Source: Acanthamoeba sp. SK_2022b (lineage: Eukaryota; Discosea; Longamoebia; Acanthamoebidae). From it: DNA of 26,976 bases. Numbering within the stretch: the first letter of the stretch is position 1; each line of letters opens with the position of its first letter. Both the position numbers and the translations under genes were made by a program. The DNA lies in NCBI GenBank assembly GCA_027943245.1, contig JANDJZ010000638.1:1-26976 (forward strand), given 5' to 3'. Under the pieces are notes generated by a model. The model saw only the letters and a list, made by a program, of their open reading frames with translations, did no database searches and was not told the DNA's origin. Below are positions 10,091 to 18,951 of this stretch, in pieces.

Positions 10091-10190
10091 ACCGCTTGTA
10101 CAGGAAGGCCTTCGTCTTGACGGAGAGCAGCGCCAGGCCTAGCACGGTGTGGTCCCTGGCGCTCCACGCCATGATCGCCGCTGGCTGCTA
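10080..10190 (-). pseudogene. Fragment of unidentified gene (KTKAFLYKRCFMSQ)
   Basis: The reverse complement encodes GLALLSVKTKAFLYKRCFMS, which also occurs at 14543-14607 on the plus strand. Here the frame runs straight into repeat copy 1 after FMSQ, so the gene is truncated at the shared sequence ATGAGCCA. Product unknown. Confidence 0.6.
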
Positions 10191-10231
10191 CACTGCCGAC
10201 AAACAACCTAACACACACATAAGTTTGGGTT

Positions 10232-10311
10232 AGAGAGAGAGAGAGAGAGAGATGAGATGAGATGAGATGAGATGAGATGAGATGAGAGATGAGATGAGAG
10301 ATGAGAGATGA
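10232..10311. repeat. (GA)n followed by (GATGA)n tandem repeat
   Basis: A GA run (10232-10251) passes into a pentanucleotide GATGA array with irregular GAGAT insertions up to about 10311. Confidence 0.93.
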
Positions 10312-10599
10312 GTTGCACGTGGAAGGAGGCTATACCTCCCTCGAGCAGGGAGAGGAAGGCCACCAGAACCCGCACGAATATCCGGCCGGCAGCACGGGAC
10401 AGCTGACATGCTGGACGAAGTGGGGGGGAAGATATGGACTTGTCCGTAGGCGAAAAGGAAGGAGGGGGAATATACACACTTGTGAGGCTCGCAGTTCTGC
10501 AGTTGAGCTTCATGAATGGAATGGAAAGGTGAACAGCAGGAGTGCAAGGTGGGCAAGCGTTTAATAGAGCAGTGCCTGGACCAACCACTCAGAGCTGGG

Positions 10600-10601
<2 letters not shown>

Positions 10602-10649
<48 letters not shown>
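10602..10649. repeat. (GT)n microsatellite
   Basis: 24 GT units within duplicated asparaginase/3'-flank sequence. Confidence 0.97.
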
Positions 10650-10650
<1 letters not shown>

Positions 10651-10684
10651 CTCGACACGTAGCACTGGAGGACCGGCCAACACG

Positions 10685-10760
10685 AACCAGTGGTCATGTT
10701 GCAACCGATGATGGCGCCGCTGGTACCCAGGCTCGTCTCAGAGTCGGCTCGTGGCACTCG
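10685..10760 (-). pseudogene. L-asparaginase C-terminal fragment, copy A
   Basis: The reverse complement encodes SLGTSGAIIGCNMTTGS, equivalent to the asparaginase GxxxGxDMTxEAA region and nearly the same as 13283-13333. It is flanked by microsatellite and FNIP fragments, with no adjoining asparaginase exons in frame. A relic of the duplicated unit. Confidence 0.6.
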
Positions 10761-10934
10761 CCCTGTCGTTATCTCGGTGGTGTGTCGTTGGTTGCTTACA
10801 TCAGCACAACACGCCTTGCGGTCGCCGTTGTTTGGGGTTGTTGGGGCAAGAAGAAGCGCGGCCTGTGCACCCTTGTAGCACTGGGAAGTGATGATGACCA
10901 CGACCCCTCGCCGGCTGGCCCGCTGCGCGTTTAT

Positions 10935-11093
10935 GAGGTCTCGCTTTCTCGATGGCGCGTAAGGCCGGCCTGCCAGAGGGCCGCGTCCAGTACTGTCTTC
11001 TCCTGCCTCTCACCCTCGTTACGGCTCCTGTTATTTGACCGCCGGAAGCAACTCACTCCTCACGCACCTCGCTCGACGGCTCAGTTTGCTGAT
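10935..11093 (+). pseudogene. FNIP C-terminal fragment, copy A
   Basis: On the plus strand it reads KAGLPEGRVQY (parental KAGLPPEGCVQY) and then jumps to a stretch matching LLLPLTLVTAP of the parental last exon, followed by degraded tail sequence. The intervening LEDR end, the intron and the first half of the last exon are missing. Opposite strand to the parental FNIP, consistent with inversion of the whole unit 1. Confidence 0.65.
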
Positions 11094-11109
11094 TACACAT
11101 GACGCGTTT

Positions 11110-12070
11110 CAGTGTGGGCCAGGGCCGGAGTCGTCTTTGAACAGGAACTCACCAAGTTGAACGGCAAACCAACGCTTTTTTTTTTATCGAGGCACAGGTA
11201 CCGATGAGCCAAGCCAGCTGCAAGAAGAGCTTATCTTGGCAAACAAACCCTTTTTTGCGAAGATGTGGAGTTTTGCAGAACGTCTAAAAGCGCAACATCC
11301 TTTTGGCTACCTTGCAACAGTCCCAAATACCGGATGGACATCCAAAAAATGTCGTGCCCATATATGTCAATCTCCTACTTTGTAGGTACCAGGGGCTGGA
11401 GAAGATCGAGAGCTTGGTAGTTCTATAACTCAGAGCATGCTAACCTCCCTGGCAGGTGTCACAAGATAGAAGAAGATGGAGAAGGTAAGGTCAGGGTAAG
11501 TCAGGAGAAGCGGGAAGCTCTTTTTCGACCCAACTATCTGATATTGCCATAGTTGTCCATGACCATCCCCAGTTGACATGGCCATGAAGTAAACCATGAC
11601 CAACCTTCAACGCCAGCCAGCTATGCATGCTTTACGGCCTCCCCGAGAAGAACAAAAAGAGACGGGCTGTGTGTCCATGGGGCAGTCACACAAACCACCG
11701 GCCCATGCACACAAGGTGCACCCCGGCGGCAGAGACACCCCCTTTCCCTCCCCATGAACAACACTTCCCGTCCTTTACAATACAAATGAGACATCTTATG
11801 TGGACGGAGCGGCCGTTGTTCGCCAGCCATTATGGGTTGTAACGCGAGTTCAGTGAAACGTTGCAATGTAATGGCAATAAAAAAAAACAAAACAAAACAA
11901 CAAACGAAACAAGAAACAAACAGAAACAAAAAAACCCAAACGAAACGAAACAACACAAGCAAAGAGGGAGAAGAAAACTGCCCGACTGCCTCAGCGTCGC
12001 TTAGCTCCATCAGCTTGAGCGCCTCTCCCTCAGCGCCCTGTTATACAGATCGTTGTGGTGAGCTGACAAT
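11110..12070 (+). repeat. Long dispersed repeat, copy 2
   Basis: Plus-oriented copy. The core begins with GATGAGCCAAGCCAGCTG at about 11203; the CGGATGGACATCC block is near 11331; the conserved CCATTATGGGTTGTAACGCG is at about 11827; the A/C-rich tract (AAAC/AAACG-type, preceded by AATAAA) spans about 11876-11965; the copy-1/copy-2-specific end runs to about 12070. It forms a large inverted repeat with 9174-10090. Upstream sequence from about 11110 (AAGTTGAACGGCAAACC) matches the flanks of copies 3 and 5, so the true left border is uncertain. Confidence 0.85.
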
Positions 12071-12084
12071 GCCGTAACGGCACC

Positions 12085-12245
12085 TTCCTCCCATTGAGCT
12101 CCAGGGCTTGAGGTCGAGACATACCTTGAAACCACGCAGTAAAACTCTCCAGAACAAGGTAGAAGCCTTTGCCGGCACGAGGCTTGAGCACCTTGAGCAG
12201 CTCACGGTAAGTGCGTGGACAGACCCTCAGTGAAAAGACATTAAC
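12085..12245 (-). pseudogene. Unidentified exon-like fragment
   Basis: The reverse complement is open and protein-like (RTYRELLKVLKPRAGKGF, then FTAWFQ). It is not found in the other units and has no recognised family. It lies between repeat copy 2 and FNIP fragment B, apparently an inserted piece of another gene. Confidence 0.35.
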
Positions 12246-12274
12246 AAAGATTTTTTGATGGCAACGGTGTAGCT

Positions 12275-12700
12275 GGCGGACGCCGCGGGTCGACTCTGGC
12301 TCACGTCCACCGACGCCGCTCTCTTCCTGCCCCTCACCCGCGCCAGGTACTCGCCCAGCATGCGGCTCAGCTCCAACAACTGCTGCAGTCTGCCCTCGGC
12401 CACCCACGAACGTGATTAGCCAAGCCCCCCCCCCCAGGCACGCGGCTTGGAAGAGAGAGAGAGGCTGGTACCGATCCTCGAGGTACTGGACGCAGCCCTC
12501 TGGCGGCAGGCCGGCCTTCCAGAGGCCTTGGGTGGCGACGAGGCTCTCCCGCACAAAGTCCGAACAGGCTGTGCGGCCATTGACGGTGACCAGCGGCCCG
12601 CCGGCGGTGCTGCCGCCGCTGCTACTGTGGCCGCCGACTGCCGGAGGCGAGGCCGAGCCCTTGTCCTGCCGGCGCTGGATGGTGCTTGTGTGCATGTGCC
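12275..12700 (-). pseudogene. FNIP C-terminal fragment, copy B, with micro-inversion
   Basis: From 12700 leftward the minus strand carries the end of parental exon 10 (DKGSASPP, VTVNGR, SDFVRESLVATQGLWK, GCVQYLEDR), the intron and the start of the last exon (LQQLLELSRMLGEYL). The rest of the last exon, LADAAGRL onward, is present at about 12278-12346 but on the plus strand, so the piece has flipped. Upstream FNIP exons are absent. Non-functional as FNIP. Confidence 0.8.
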
Positions 12701-13063
12701 CACAGACTGGGCGATCGCCACCGTGATCGAGAAGACCACTGGGACTACCGGGCTTCCTCATCATTCATGGCACCGACACCATGTCCGTACGGCGCCCCGT
12801 TCTTATTTGCTTATTTATTTATATATATATATATATATTGGTTTTTCCTTTATCTATCTTTTAATAGCTCTGTTTATTCGACTTACGATCGATCGCACTA
12901 GGTACCAACTCTTGTCACCAGTACATGGCGTCGGCGCTCTATTTCATGCTGGACAAAGCCCGAGGTGGTCATCTTCTTCAACAACAAGATCTTGAGGGGC
13001 AACCGCTCCACAAAGGTCGACAATTGGGGTGCAGCACCGCCCACTTCTTTGTCCTAGCTTCGC

Positions 13064-13138
<75 letters not shown>

Positions 13139-13374
13139 GTCACGTCGTTAGCAAACTCAATCGCGGTGCTCCATCTGGTGCCCGGGTTTGATGTCAAGGT
13201 TCGCCATGCCTGCCGATGCCCCCTCCCTCTCATGCTGCCCTCCGGTGACTCTAACACGACATAACCGACTATGAGCCGAGCCTGGGCACCAGCGGCGCCA
13301 TCATCGGTTGCGACTTGACCACCGGTTCGCTCCGTGGTGAGCTTACCATCGAGGACACCAAGGCCCAGCTCTGA
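12695..13374 (+). pseudogene. Type-I L-asparaginase, broken copy B
   Basis: Asparaginase signatures appear in order on the plus strand: DWAIATVIEK, the catalytic-Thr segment GFLIIHGTDTMS (about 12744-12785), after an intron YMASALYFMLDK (12923-12958), PEVVIFFNNKILRGNRSTKV (about 12960-13019), after a (GCGT)n intron IAVLHLVPGFDVKV (13163-13200), then YEPSLGTSGAIIGCDLTTGS and LRGELTIEDTKAQL ending at a TGA at 13372-13374. The family hydrolyses Asn to Asp plus ammonia. Breaks: frame changes on both sides of the HGTDTM exon and before PEVVIFF, loss of the TGSQ-type segment between FMLDK and PEVV, and loss of most of the segment after CDLTTG. No catalytic protein could be made. Confidence 0.75.
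13063..13138. repeat. (GCGT)n tetranucleotide repeat
   Basis: About 18 GCGT units in the intron of asparaginase copy B. Confidence 0.97.
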
Positions 13375-13804
13375 CTGGTTGGTCCACTCAGTACTCTATC
13401 AAACGCTTGTGTCAAGCATGGCCTTGCACTGTCGACAGGAAAAGCGGTGCTTGTGAGAGCCCAAAATGGAGAGCGGGAGGGGCGAGTGGAGGCAACTGGG
13501 TTTGAACCGCGCACCTTGCAACCAACCCAGCCGAAGGAGCGATTGAACCACTCTTTTCCCTCAATGGGCTTGTACAGCTTACCCTCAACAGGCTTGCGGT
13601 TGTGCATGGGCTTGCTGCTCTCACTCACACCGCTTACCTGCTTTTCCGTGATGCAGGCTCCTGTGCTTCAATGGTCCCCGACGCTCCATCTCTTTTGCCC
13701 ACCTTGCATTCACCTTTCCGCTCCCTTCATGAACCTCACTCAACTACATAACCACAAGACTCACAAGTCCGTATCTTCCCCCTCCGTCCTTGGGGCTCCC
13801 GGCA
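13375..13804. other. Duplicated-unit linker without recognised gene
   Basis: Holds a weak tRNA-like segment on the minus strand (about 13490-13560, including GGTTCAAACCC) that fails the stem test, and a C/T-rich block (about 13680-13790) related to sequences at 10440-10545 (inverted) and 17520-17600. No coding frame supported. Confidence 0.4.
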
Positions 13805-14095
13805 TTTTTTGGATGTCCATCCGGTCTTTGGGGTCTGTTGCAAGGTAGCCAAAAGGATAAGTTGCGCTTTTAGGGGTTCCGCAAAACTTGGCAAAAAAGG
13901 GTTTGTTTGCCAAGCGAAGCTCTTCTTCCAGCTGGCTTGGCTCATCGGTACCCGTGCCTTGTTAAAGGTAGCATTTGTTTGCCAAAGAGACCGTTTCAAG
14001 AAGAGCTTCCCTGAGAAGTTCAATTTGGAGAAGGCCAGCGGTGACGGGCCGCCGCTCAAGGAGAAAGGCTGCGATAAGCAGCGAGCCAGCTGAAA
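13805..14095 (-). repeat. Long dispersed repeat, partial copy 3 (5' part only, inverted)
   Basis: Reverse complement of the repeat's left portion: CGGATGGACATCC block at about 13808-13820, CTAAAAGCGCAAC at about 13862-13874, GATGAGCCAAGCCAGCTGG ending near 13952, and the upstream flank (ACAAGGCACGGG; CTTGAGCGGCGGCC) to about 14095. The right two thirds and the A-rich tract are absent. It pairs as an inverted repeat with the left part of copy 4 (about 14800-15010). Confidence 0.8.
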
Positions 14096-14232
14096 GAGCG
14101 GACAGGGAGGGGGAAGATGCCGCGTGCTGTGGACAGGCAGGAGGGTACAGCTGACCTGCTGGCCGAAGCAGAGGGAGGGGAAAGATACGACTTGTGAGTC
14201 TTGTGTTCTGTTGAGGTAGAGCAGTAGATCAA

Positions 14233-14643
14233 GCCTGCCGTCTCAGAAAAACTGCTGGGCATACAGTCCCAAGTGCTTGAGACCGCTTCGCCCCTGCTGC
14301 GCATGGCCTGCCTGGCTTCGGTCTCGGTCCTCGTCCACGTCTGCACAGGTACACCTTGTGAACTCTCTCCTGTCCAGGTCGCTCTACATCTACGCCCCTC
14401 GCTCGCGGCCTGGCTCCCCCTGTACGCCGACTGGGCACCCGCCCTGTGGTACGCCTACGTCGCATGGTTCGGCAACTGCACGCCCTCGCCGCCTCCGCGC
14501 GAGTCGAACAACTGTGGAGCATTGGGGACGGCATAGTGCGGGGCCTGGCGCTGCTCTCCAGCAAGACGAAGGCCTTCCTATACAAGCGGTGCTTCATGAG
14601 CCAGGTGGTGGCCATGGCGCTCAACCACATCCACCGCGACTGA
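14233..14643 (+). pseudogene. Fragment of unidentified gene with C-terminal end
   Basis: A possible exon (EKLLGIQSQVLETASPLLRM, hydrophobic LASVSVLVHVCT) ends at a donor-like GTACACC near 14350. A further open stretch ends RVEQLWSIGDGIVRGLALL, then KTKAFLYKRC, then NHIHRD and a TGA at 14641-14643. The terminal part recurs, truncated, at 10080-10190. The two halves do not join cleanly in one frame. It may be a membrane protein, as one frame is strongly hydrophobic; family unknown. Confidence 0.4.
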
Positions 14644-14789
14644 GCCACTGGACATGAGGCCGCGCCTACGCGTGCTCTCGAGTAATTCGTTCTTCTGTGT
14701 GCGTGAGCGCGCCCTCTCGAGCATGTGAGCATGCCTCGCTCATCTCCAGTGACTGAGGCTGCGTGGGCAGAACGCCTTTACCAGCGGCA

Positions 14790-15735
14790 TCTTCCCCCTC
14801 CCTGTTTGCCTCCTCTCCTTCAGCTTATCGCAGCCTTTCTCCTTGAGCGAGTACCGATGAGCCAAGCCAGCTGGAAGAAGAGCTTCGCTTGGCAAACAAA
14901 CCCTTTTTTGCCAAGTTTTGCGGAACCCCTAAAAGCGCAACTTATCCTTTTGGCTACCTTGCAACAGACCCCAAAGACCGGATGGACATCCAAAAAATGC
15001 CGGGAGCCCCAAAAAAATTGCAGCCTCTTGCCCATATAACGAATGTCCTGCTCTGTTGGTACCAGGGCTGAAGAAGATCGAGGCTTGATTCTTCAATAAC
15101 TCAGCTTTTGAGCATGCTAACCTCACTTGGCAAGGTGTCGCAAGATGGAGAAGGTCAGTCAGGAGAAGCGGGCGGCTCTGTCTTGACCGCGCTGCGCTGA
15201 TATTGTCATAGTCATCCATGACCATCCCCAGTTGACACGGCCATGAAGAAAACCATGACCAACCTTCAACACCAGCCAGCTATGCATGCTTTGCAAGGGA
15301 TTTAGTACGGCCTCTGTGAGAAGAAGAAGAAAAAGAGACGGGCTGTGTGTCCATGGGGCAGTCACACAAACCACCGGCCCCATGCACACAAGGTGCACCC
15401 CGGTGGCCAAGACACACCCTTTCCCTCCCCATGAACAACACTTCCCGTCCTTTACAATACAAATGAGACACCTTATGAGGACAGAGCGGCCGTTGTTCGC
15501 CAGCCATTATGGGTTGTAACGCGAGTTCAGTGAAAACGTTGCAATGTAATGGCAATAAAAAAAAACAAACAAAACAACAAACGAAACAACAAGCGAAACA
15601 AGAAGCAAACAGAAAAAAAAAACCAAACGAAACAACACAAGCAAGGGGGAGAAGAAAACCGCCAACTCCCCACCACGGAATTACGTTGTTGTTCTGTCGA
15701 GGAGAGGAGAAACACAAGGCATGCTCAAGTGGCGC
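14790..15735 (+). repeat. Long dispersed repeat, copy 4
   Basis: Plus-oriented: GATGAGCCAAGCCAGCTGG at about 14856, CGGATGGACATCC at about 14979, CTTTACAATACAAATGAG at about 15449, CCATTATGGGTTGTAACGCG at about 15504, A/C-rich tract about 15556-15640. After the tract it matches copy 5 (ACACAAGGCATGCTCAAGTGG), not copies 1 and 2, and leads directly into FNIP fragment C. Copies 4 and 5 form the second subgroup. Confidence 0.85.
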
Positions 15736-15736
15736 G

Positions 15737-16323
15737 AGCGTGGTGGAGCGTGAGGAGTGAGTTGCTGTCGGCGGTCAAGGAACAGGAGCGAAGCGAAGCG
15801 GGAGCCGCATGCTGGGCGAGTACCTGGTGACGCAGACGGGCAAGGCGACCATGACGCTGGCGGACGCCGCAGGTCGACTCGGGCTCACATCCACCGACGC
15901 CGCTCTCCTCCTGCCCCTCACCCTCGCCAGGTACTCGCCCAGCATGCAGCTCAGCTCCAACAACTGCTGCAGTCTGCCCTCGGCCACCGACGAACGTAAT
16001 TAGCCAAGGCCTCCCCCAGGGCTGGGAGGAGAGAGAGAGGCTGGTACCGATCCTCGAGGTACTGGACGCAGCCCTCTGGCGGCCTTCCAGAGGCCTTCAG
16101 TGATGCCGCCGCCGCTGCTACTGTGGCCGCTGGCTGCCGGAGGCGAGGCCGAGCCCTTGTCCGGCCGGCGCCGCAGCACAGGACCTGCCTGCGCCGTTCG
16201 CGCCTTGAGGTCGTGATGCACGCGCTGCGTGAAGTCGGCCTCCGAGTCCATCTTGCCCATGGCCATCAGCACTACAGCCCGGCCAAGAGGGTCAGCCGTG
16301 TATGCGGGCGAGCAGAAGATCAA
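15737..16323 (-). pseudogene. FNIP C-terminal fragment, copy C, with micro-inversion
   Basis: The minus strand contains parental exon-10 pieces (VVLMAMGKMDSEADFTQRVH, HHDLKARTAQAG, then DKGSASPP), the LEDR/intron boundary and LQQLLELSCMLGEYL, plus the tail coding region at 15737-15805. The internal stretch MLGEYLVTQTGKATMTLADA through LLLPLTLA (about 15809-15928) lies on the plus strand, bounded by perfect 21-bp inverted copies at 15807-15827 and 15927-15947. Two internal deletions (after AQAG, and between the Ser/Gly-rich stretch and EGLWK) confirm it is a pseudogene. Confidence 0.85.
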
Positions 16324-16765
16324 GCGCCACGAGATCGTGCTGGCCGAGGTGCACTACCTGTATGTGCACCAAGAACGCCTCCCTTATCACTAAGGTCACC
16401 GACCGGGCAAGTCCTCATCCTCGTCTTCGGACAGGTCGGTCCTGGCCAAGGACAAGGATTCGGTCGCCTCCGCCGCCGCCGTCGAGCGCTCGATGACGGC
16501 GTCGGCCGTGCCCGGCTGTCAAGCCGCGAAGGGCCGCCGTGGCCAACCACCTTAAGGACCCTCAGCGCGTGCGCGTGAGCGAGAAGGAGAACCGAGAGCT
16601 CAACGGCAGCGTCGTCCACTGGCCCCTGGCGCCGTCGACGGTGACCAGGCGCACGCTCGCGTTGCCCTCAACCACGCGGGTCCTCAACCTGACCGCCCAG
16701 CTGGCCGCGCGAGACGGCGACGACCACGACGTCAGCCTGATGGTGAATGGCTACCTCACCTTCCA
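16310..16765 (+). pseudogene. Unidentified coding-like fragments
   Basis: Plus-strand frames look protein-like in pieces: EQKIKRHEIVLAEVHYL (about 16311-16361), then LKDPQRVRVSEKENRELNGS (about 16545-16604) with VVHWPLAP, then STTRVLNLTAQLAARDGDDH and VSLMVNGYLTFQ (about 16670-16765). They are not in one frame and match no family I recognise. Not present in the other units. Confidence 0.3.
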
Positions 16766-16784
16766 ACTCGCACAACCACTCCAT

Positions 16785-16818
16785 CTTTTTTTTTTTTTTT
16801 TTTCTTTTTTTTTTTTTT
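16785..16818. repeat. Poly(T) tract
   Basis: About 34 bases of T interrupted once by C. Confidence 0.95.
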
Positions 16819-16984
16819 GATTGATAGTTGTTGCGGTCGGTACGCGCGGGTCCTTCGTCTGTCCGTCTAACTTCACACCCGCCCGTGCACACATGCACAC
16901 ACGTCCACAGAGGTTCATGTTGATCATGCATCGATAACTCACCGACCAACGTTGATGATGATGGCGGTGATGAGAACTGAACCT

Positions 16985-17420
16985 GATTGCGTCAAGGAGC
17001 ATCGCACGCGAGGTGGACATCTTCTTCAACAACAAGATCTGAGGGGCAACCGCTCCTCAAAGGTCGACAATTGGGGTACAGCATCGCCCTCTTCTTTGTC
17101 GCTTCTCTTGTCCGCTGTCTGTAGGAGGACAGCGCAGCTTGTTCACTCCGTCCACTCCGCCACTCGCTCACTGTTGGAACTCCCGCGAGCGCAGGTCGGT
17201 TCAGGGTGTGGTGTGGAAGAATCTCAACACGCGGATCGCGGTGCTCCATTTGGTGCCGGGGTGTGATGTCAAGGTTCGCCGTGCCTGCCGATACCCCCCC
17301 TCATGCTGCCCTCCTGTGACTCACACGACATGACACAAGCACAGCTTGTGGAGAAGCTGCAGCCGCCACTCGAAGCCCAATGTGGGCCTCATCGGCGAGA
17401 GCTACGGTTCGTGTAGCGTC
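16985..17420 (+). pseudogene. Type-I L-asparaginase, broken copy C
   Basis: Fragments on the plus strand: NLIASRSIAREVDIFFNNKI (about 16983-17040) followed at once by a stop, because one T present in copy B (ATCTTGAGG) is missing here (ATCTGAGG); the GNRSSKVDNWG remnant; WKNLNTRIAVLHLVPGCDVK (about 17214-17273); and, after intron-like sequence, QLVEKLQPP and GLIGESYGS remnants (about 17342-17410). The catalytic HGTDTM exon is absent. Confidence 0.7.
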
Positions 17421-17829
17421 ACCGAATGAAATTCAAACTACACCCATCGCAAGGCGTGTTGTGCTGACGTGTCAGCAACCAACAACACACCACCGACATA
17501 ACGACAGGGCGAGTGCAGACTAGGTGCACTCCTGCTGTTCTCCTTTCCCTTCCCTTCATGAACCTCACTCAACTGCAGAACCGCAAGACACACTCCGTAT
17601 AGATACCGCGCTTCGTCCAGCATGTCAGCTGTCCCCTCCTGCTCACCCGCAGCACGCGGCAGCTGCTGTTGGTAGTAGTGGTATTGTATGTGGACGGGAG
17701 GGCCGGCGACGACGTAGCCCTGGTGGCCGGACTTGCGGCAGCACAGAAAGGATCAGGGCCGCCACCGCCACCAGGCAGCAGAACCCGGCCACCGAGGCCA
17801 CGAGATGAAGGCAACGGCTACTTCCCCCT
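17421..17829. other. Duplicated-unit linker
   Basis: Contains the C/T-rich block shared with 13680-13790 and 10440-10545 (about 17520-17600), and a minus-strand frame with a hydrophobic segment (VASVAGFCCLVAVAALILSV, about 17740-17805) that could be a relic membrane helix. No gene can be assembled. Confidence 0.35.
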
Positions 17830-18950
17830 CCCAGTTCGCCTCCTCTCCTTGGCTGACTCACTTGTCGCAGCGTTACTCCTTGCACGGCGGCCAGTCGCCG
17901 CTGGCCGAGCCAAGTTGAACTTTCCCAAAGGCAACTCATCTGAAAGCTCTCGCTTGGCAAACAAACCCTTTCTTTTTAACGAGGCAGGGGTACCGAGGAG
18001 CCTAGCCAGCTGCAAGAAGAGCTTCACTTGGCAATCAAACCCTTTTGTGGGAAGTTTTGCGGAACGCCTAAAGGAGCCTCTTGGCAAACAAACCCTTTTT
18101 TGCGAGGATGTGGAGTTCTTGCGAAACCCCTAAAAGCGCAACATTTCCTTTTGGCTACCTTGCAACATTCCCAAAAACCGGATGGACATCCAAAAACCGG
18201 ATGGACATCCAAACAAAATCGCGACGAGCCCCTAAAAAAAATTGCATCCGCTTGCTCATCTATGCAAATGTCCTACTCTGTGGACCAGGGCTGGAGAAGA
18301 TCGAGAGCTTGATACTTCAATAACTCAGAGCTTGGTCGTTCAATATCTTGACTTTTGGGCAGGGAAAAGGCCAAGGTAGAAGAAGATGTTGCAGGTCTTG
18401 AAGACCAGGAGAAGCGGCAGGCCGCGCTAGCGGGCCTGTGGCGCGCCAATATTGACAACCATCTAGTTGATACGGTCATGAGCAAACCATGACCACCACC
18501 CTTCAATGCTTTAAGAGGTTTACGGCCTCCGTGAGAAGAAGAAAAAGAGACGGGCTGTGTGTCCATGGGGCAGTCACACACACCACTGGCCCATGCACAC
18601 AAGGTGCACCCCGGTGGCCGAGACACACCCTTCCCTCCCCATGAGCAACACTTCCCGTCCTTTACAATACAAATGAGACATCTTATGAGGACAGAGCGGC
18701 CGTTGTTCGCCAGCCATTATGGGTTGTAACGCGAGTTCACTGAAAACGTTGCAATGTAATGGCAATTACAAAACAGCAATACAACAAACGAAACAACAAA
18801 CGAAACAAGAAGCAAACAGAAACAAAATACCGAACGAAACAACGAGCAAGGAGGGAGAAGAAAAAGGAAGAAGCGCTCACGGAATGACGTTGTTGTTCAA
18901 AAAGAATTTGATGAGGATTCGCATCAAGGAGAGGAGAAACACAAGGCATG
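17830..18950 (+). repeat. Long dispersed repeat, copy 5 with internal tandem duplications
   Basis: Plus-oriented. Left flank from about 17830 matches copies 3 and 4. The TTGGCAAACAAACCC motif appears three times (about 17955, 18028 as a variant, 18082) and the CGGATGGACATCC block is tandemly doubled (18178-18209). CTTTACAATACAAATGAG is at about 18659, CCATTATGGGTTGTAACGCG at about 18714, a shorter degenerate A/C-rich tract at about 18765-18845, then GGAGAGGAGAAACACAAGGC as in copy 4. It ends at the 3' end of the parental FNIP gene. Confidence 0.85.
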
Positions 18951-18951
18951 C

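Noticed and set aside
11621..12010. Minus-strand frame in the repeat (MAGEQRPLRPHKMSHLYCKG), present in all four long copies
   Set aside because: Its conservation is no higher than that of the surrounding DNA, it includes the translated T-rich tract, and it has no recognised domain; no evidence that it is a protein.
13490..13560. tRNA-like segment on the minus strand (GGTTCAAACCC, GAGTGGTTCAATC)
   Set aside because: The T-arm pairs for only two base pairs and no convincing acceptor or anticodon stem forms; at most a degraded tRNA relic.
14856..15035. Frame MSQASWKKSFAWQTNPFLPS shared by repeat copies 3 and 4
   Set aside because: Shared because the DNA is duplicated; other copies carry stops and frame changes, so no coding claim.
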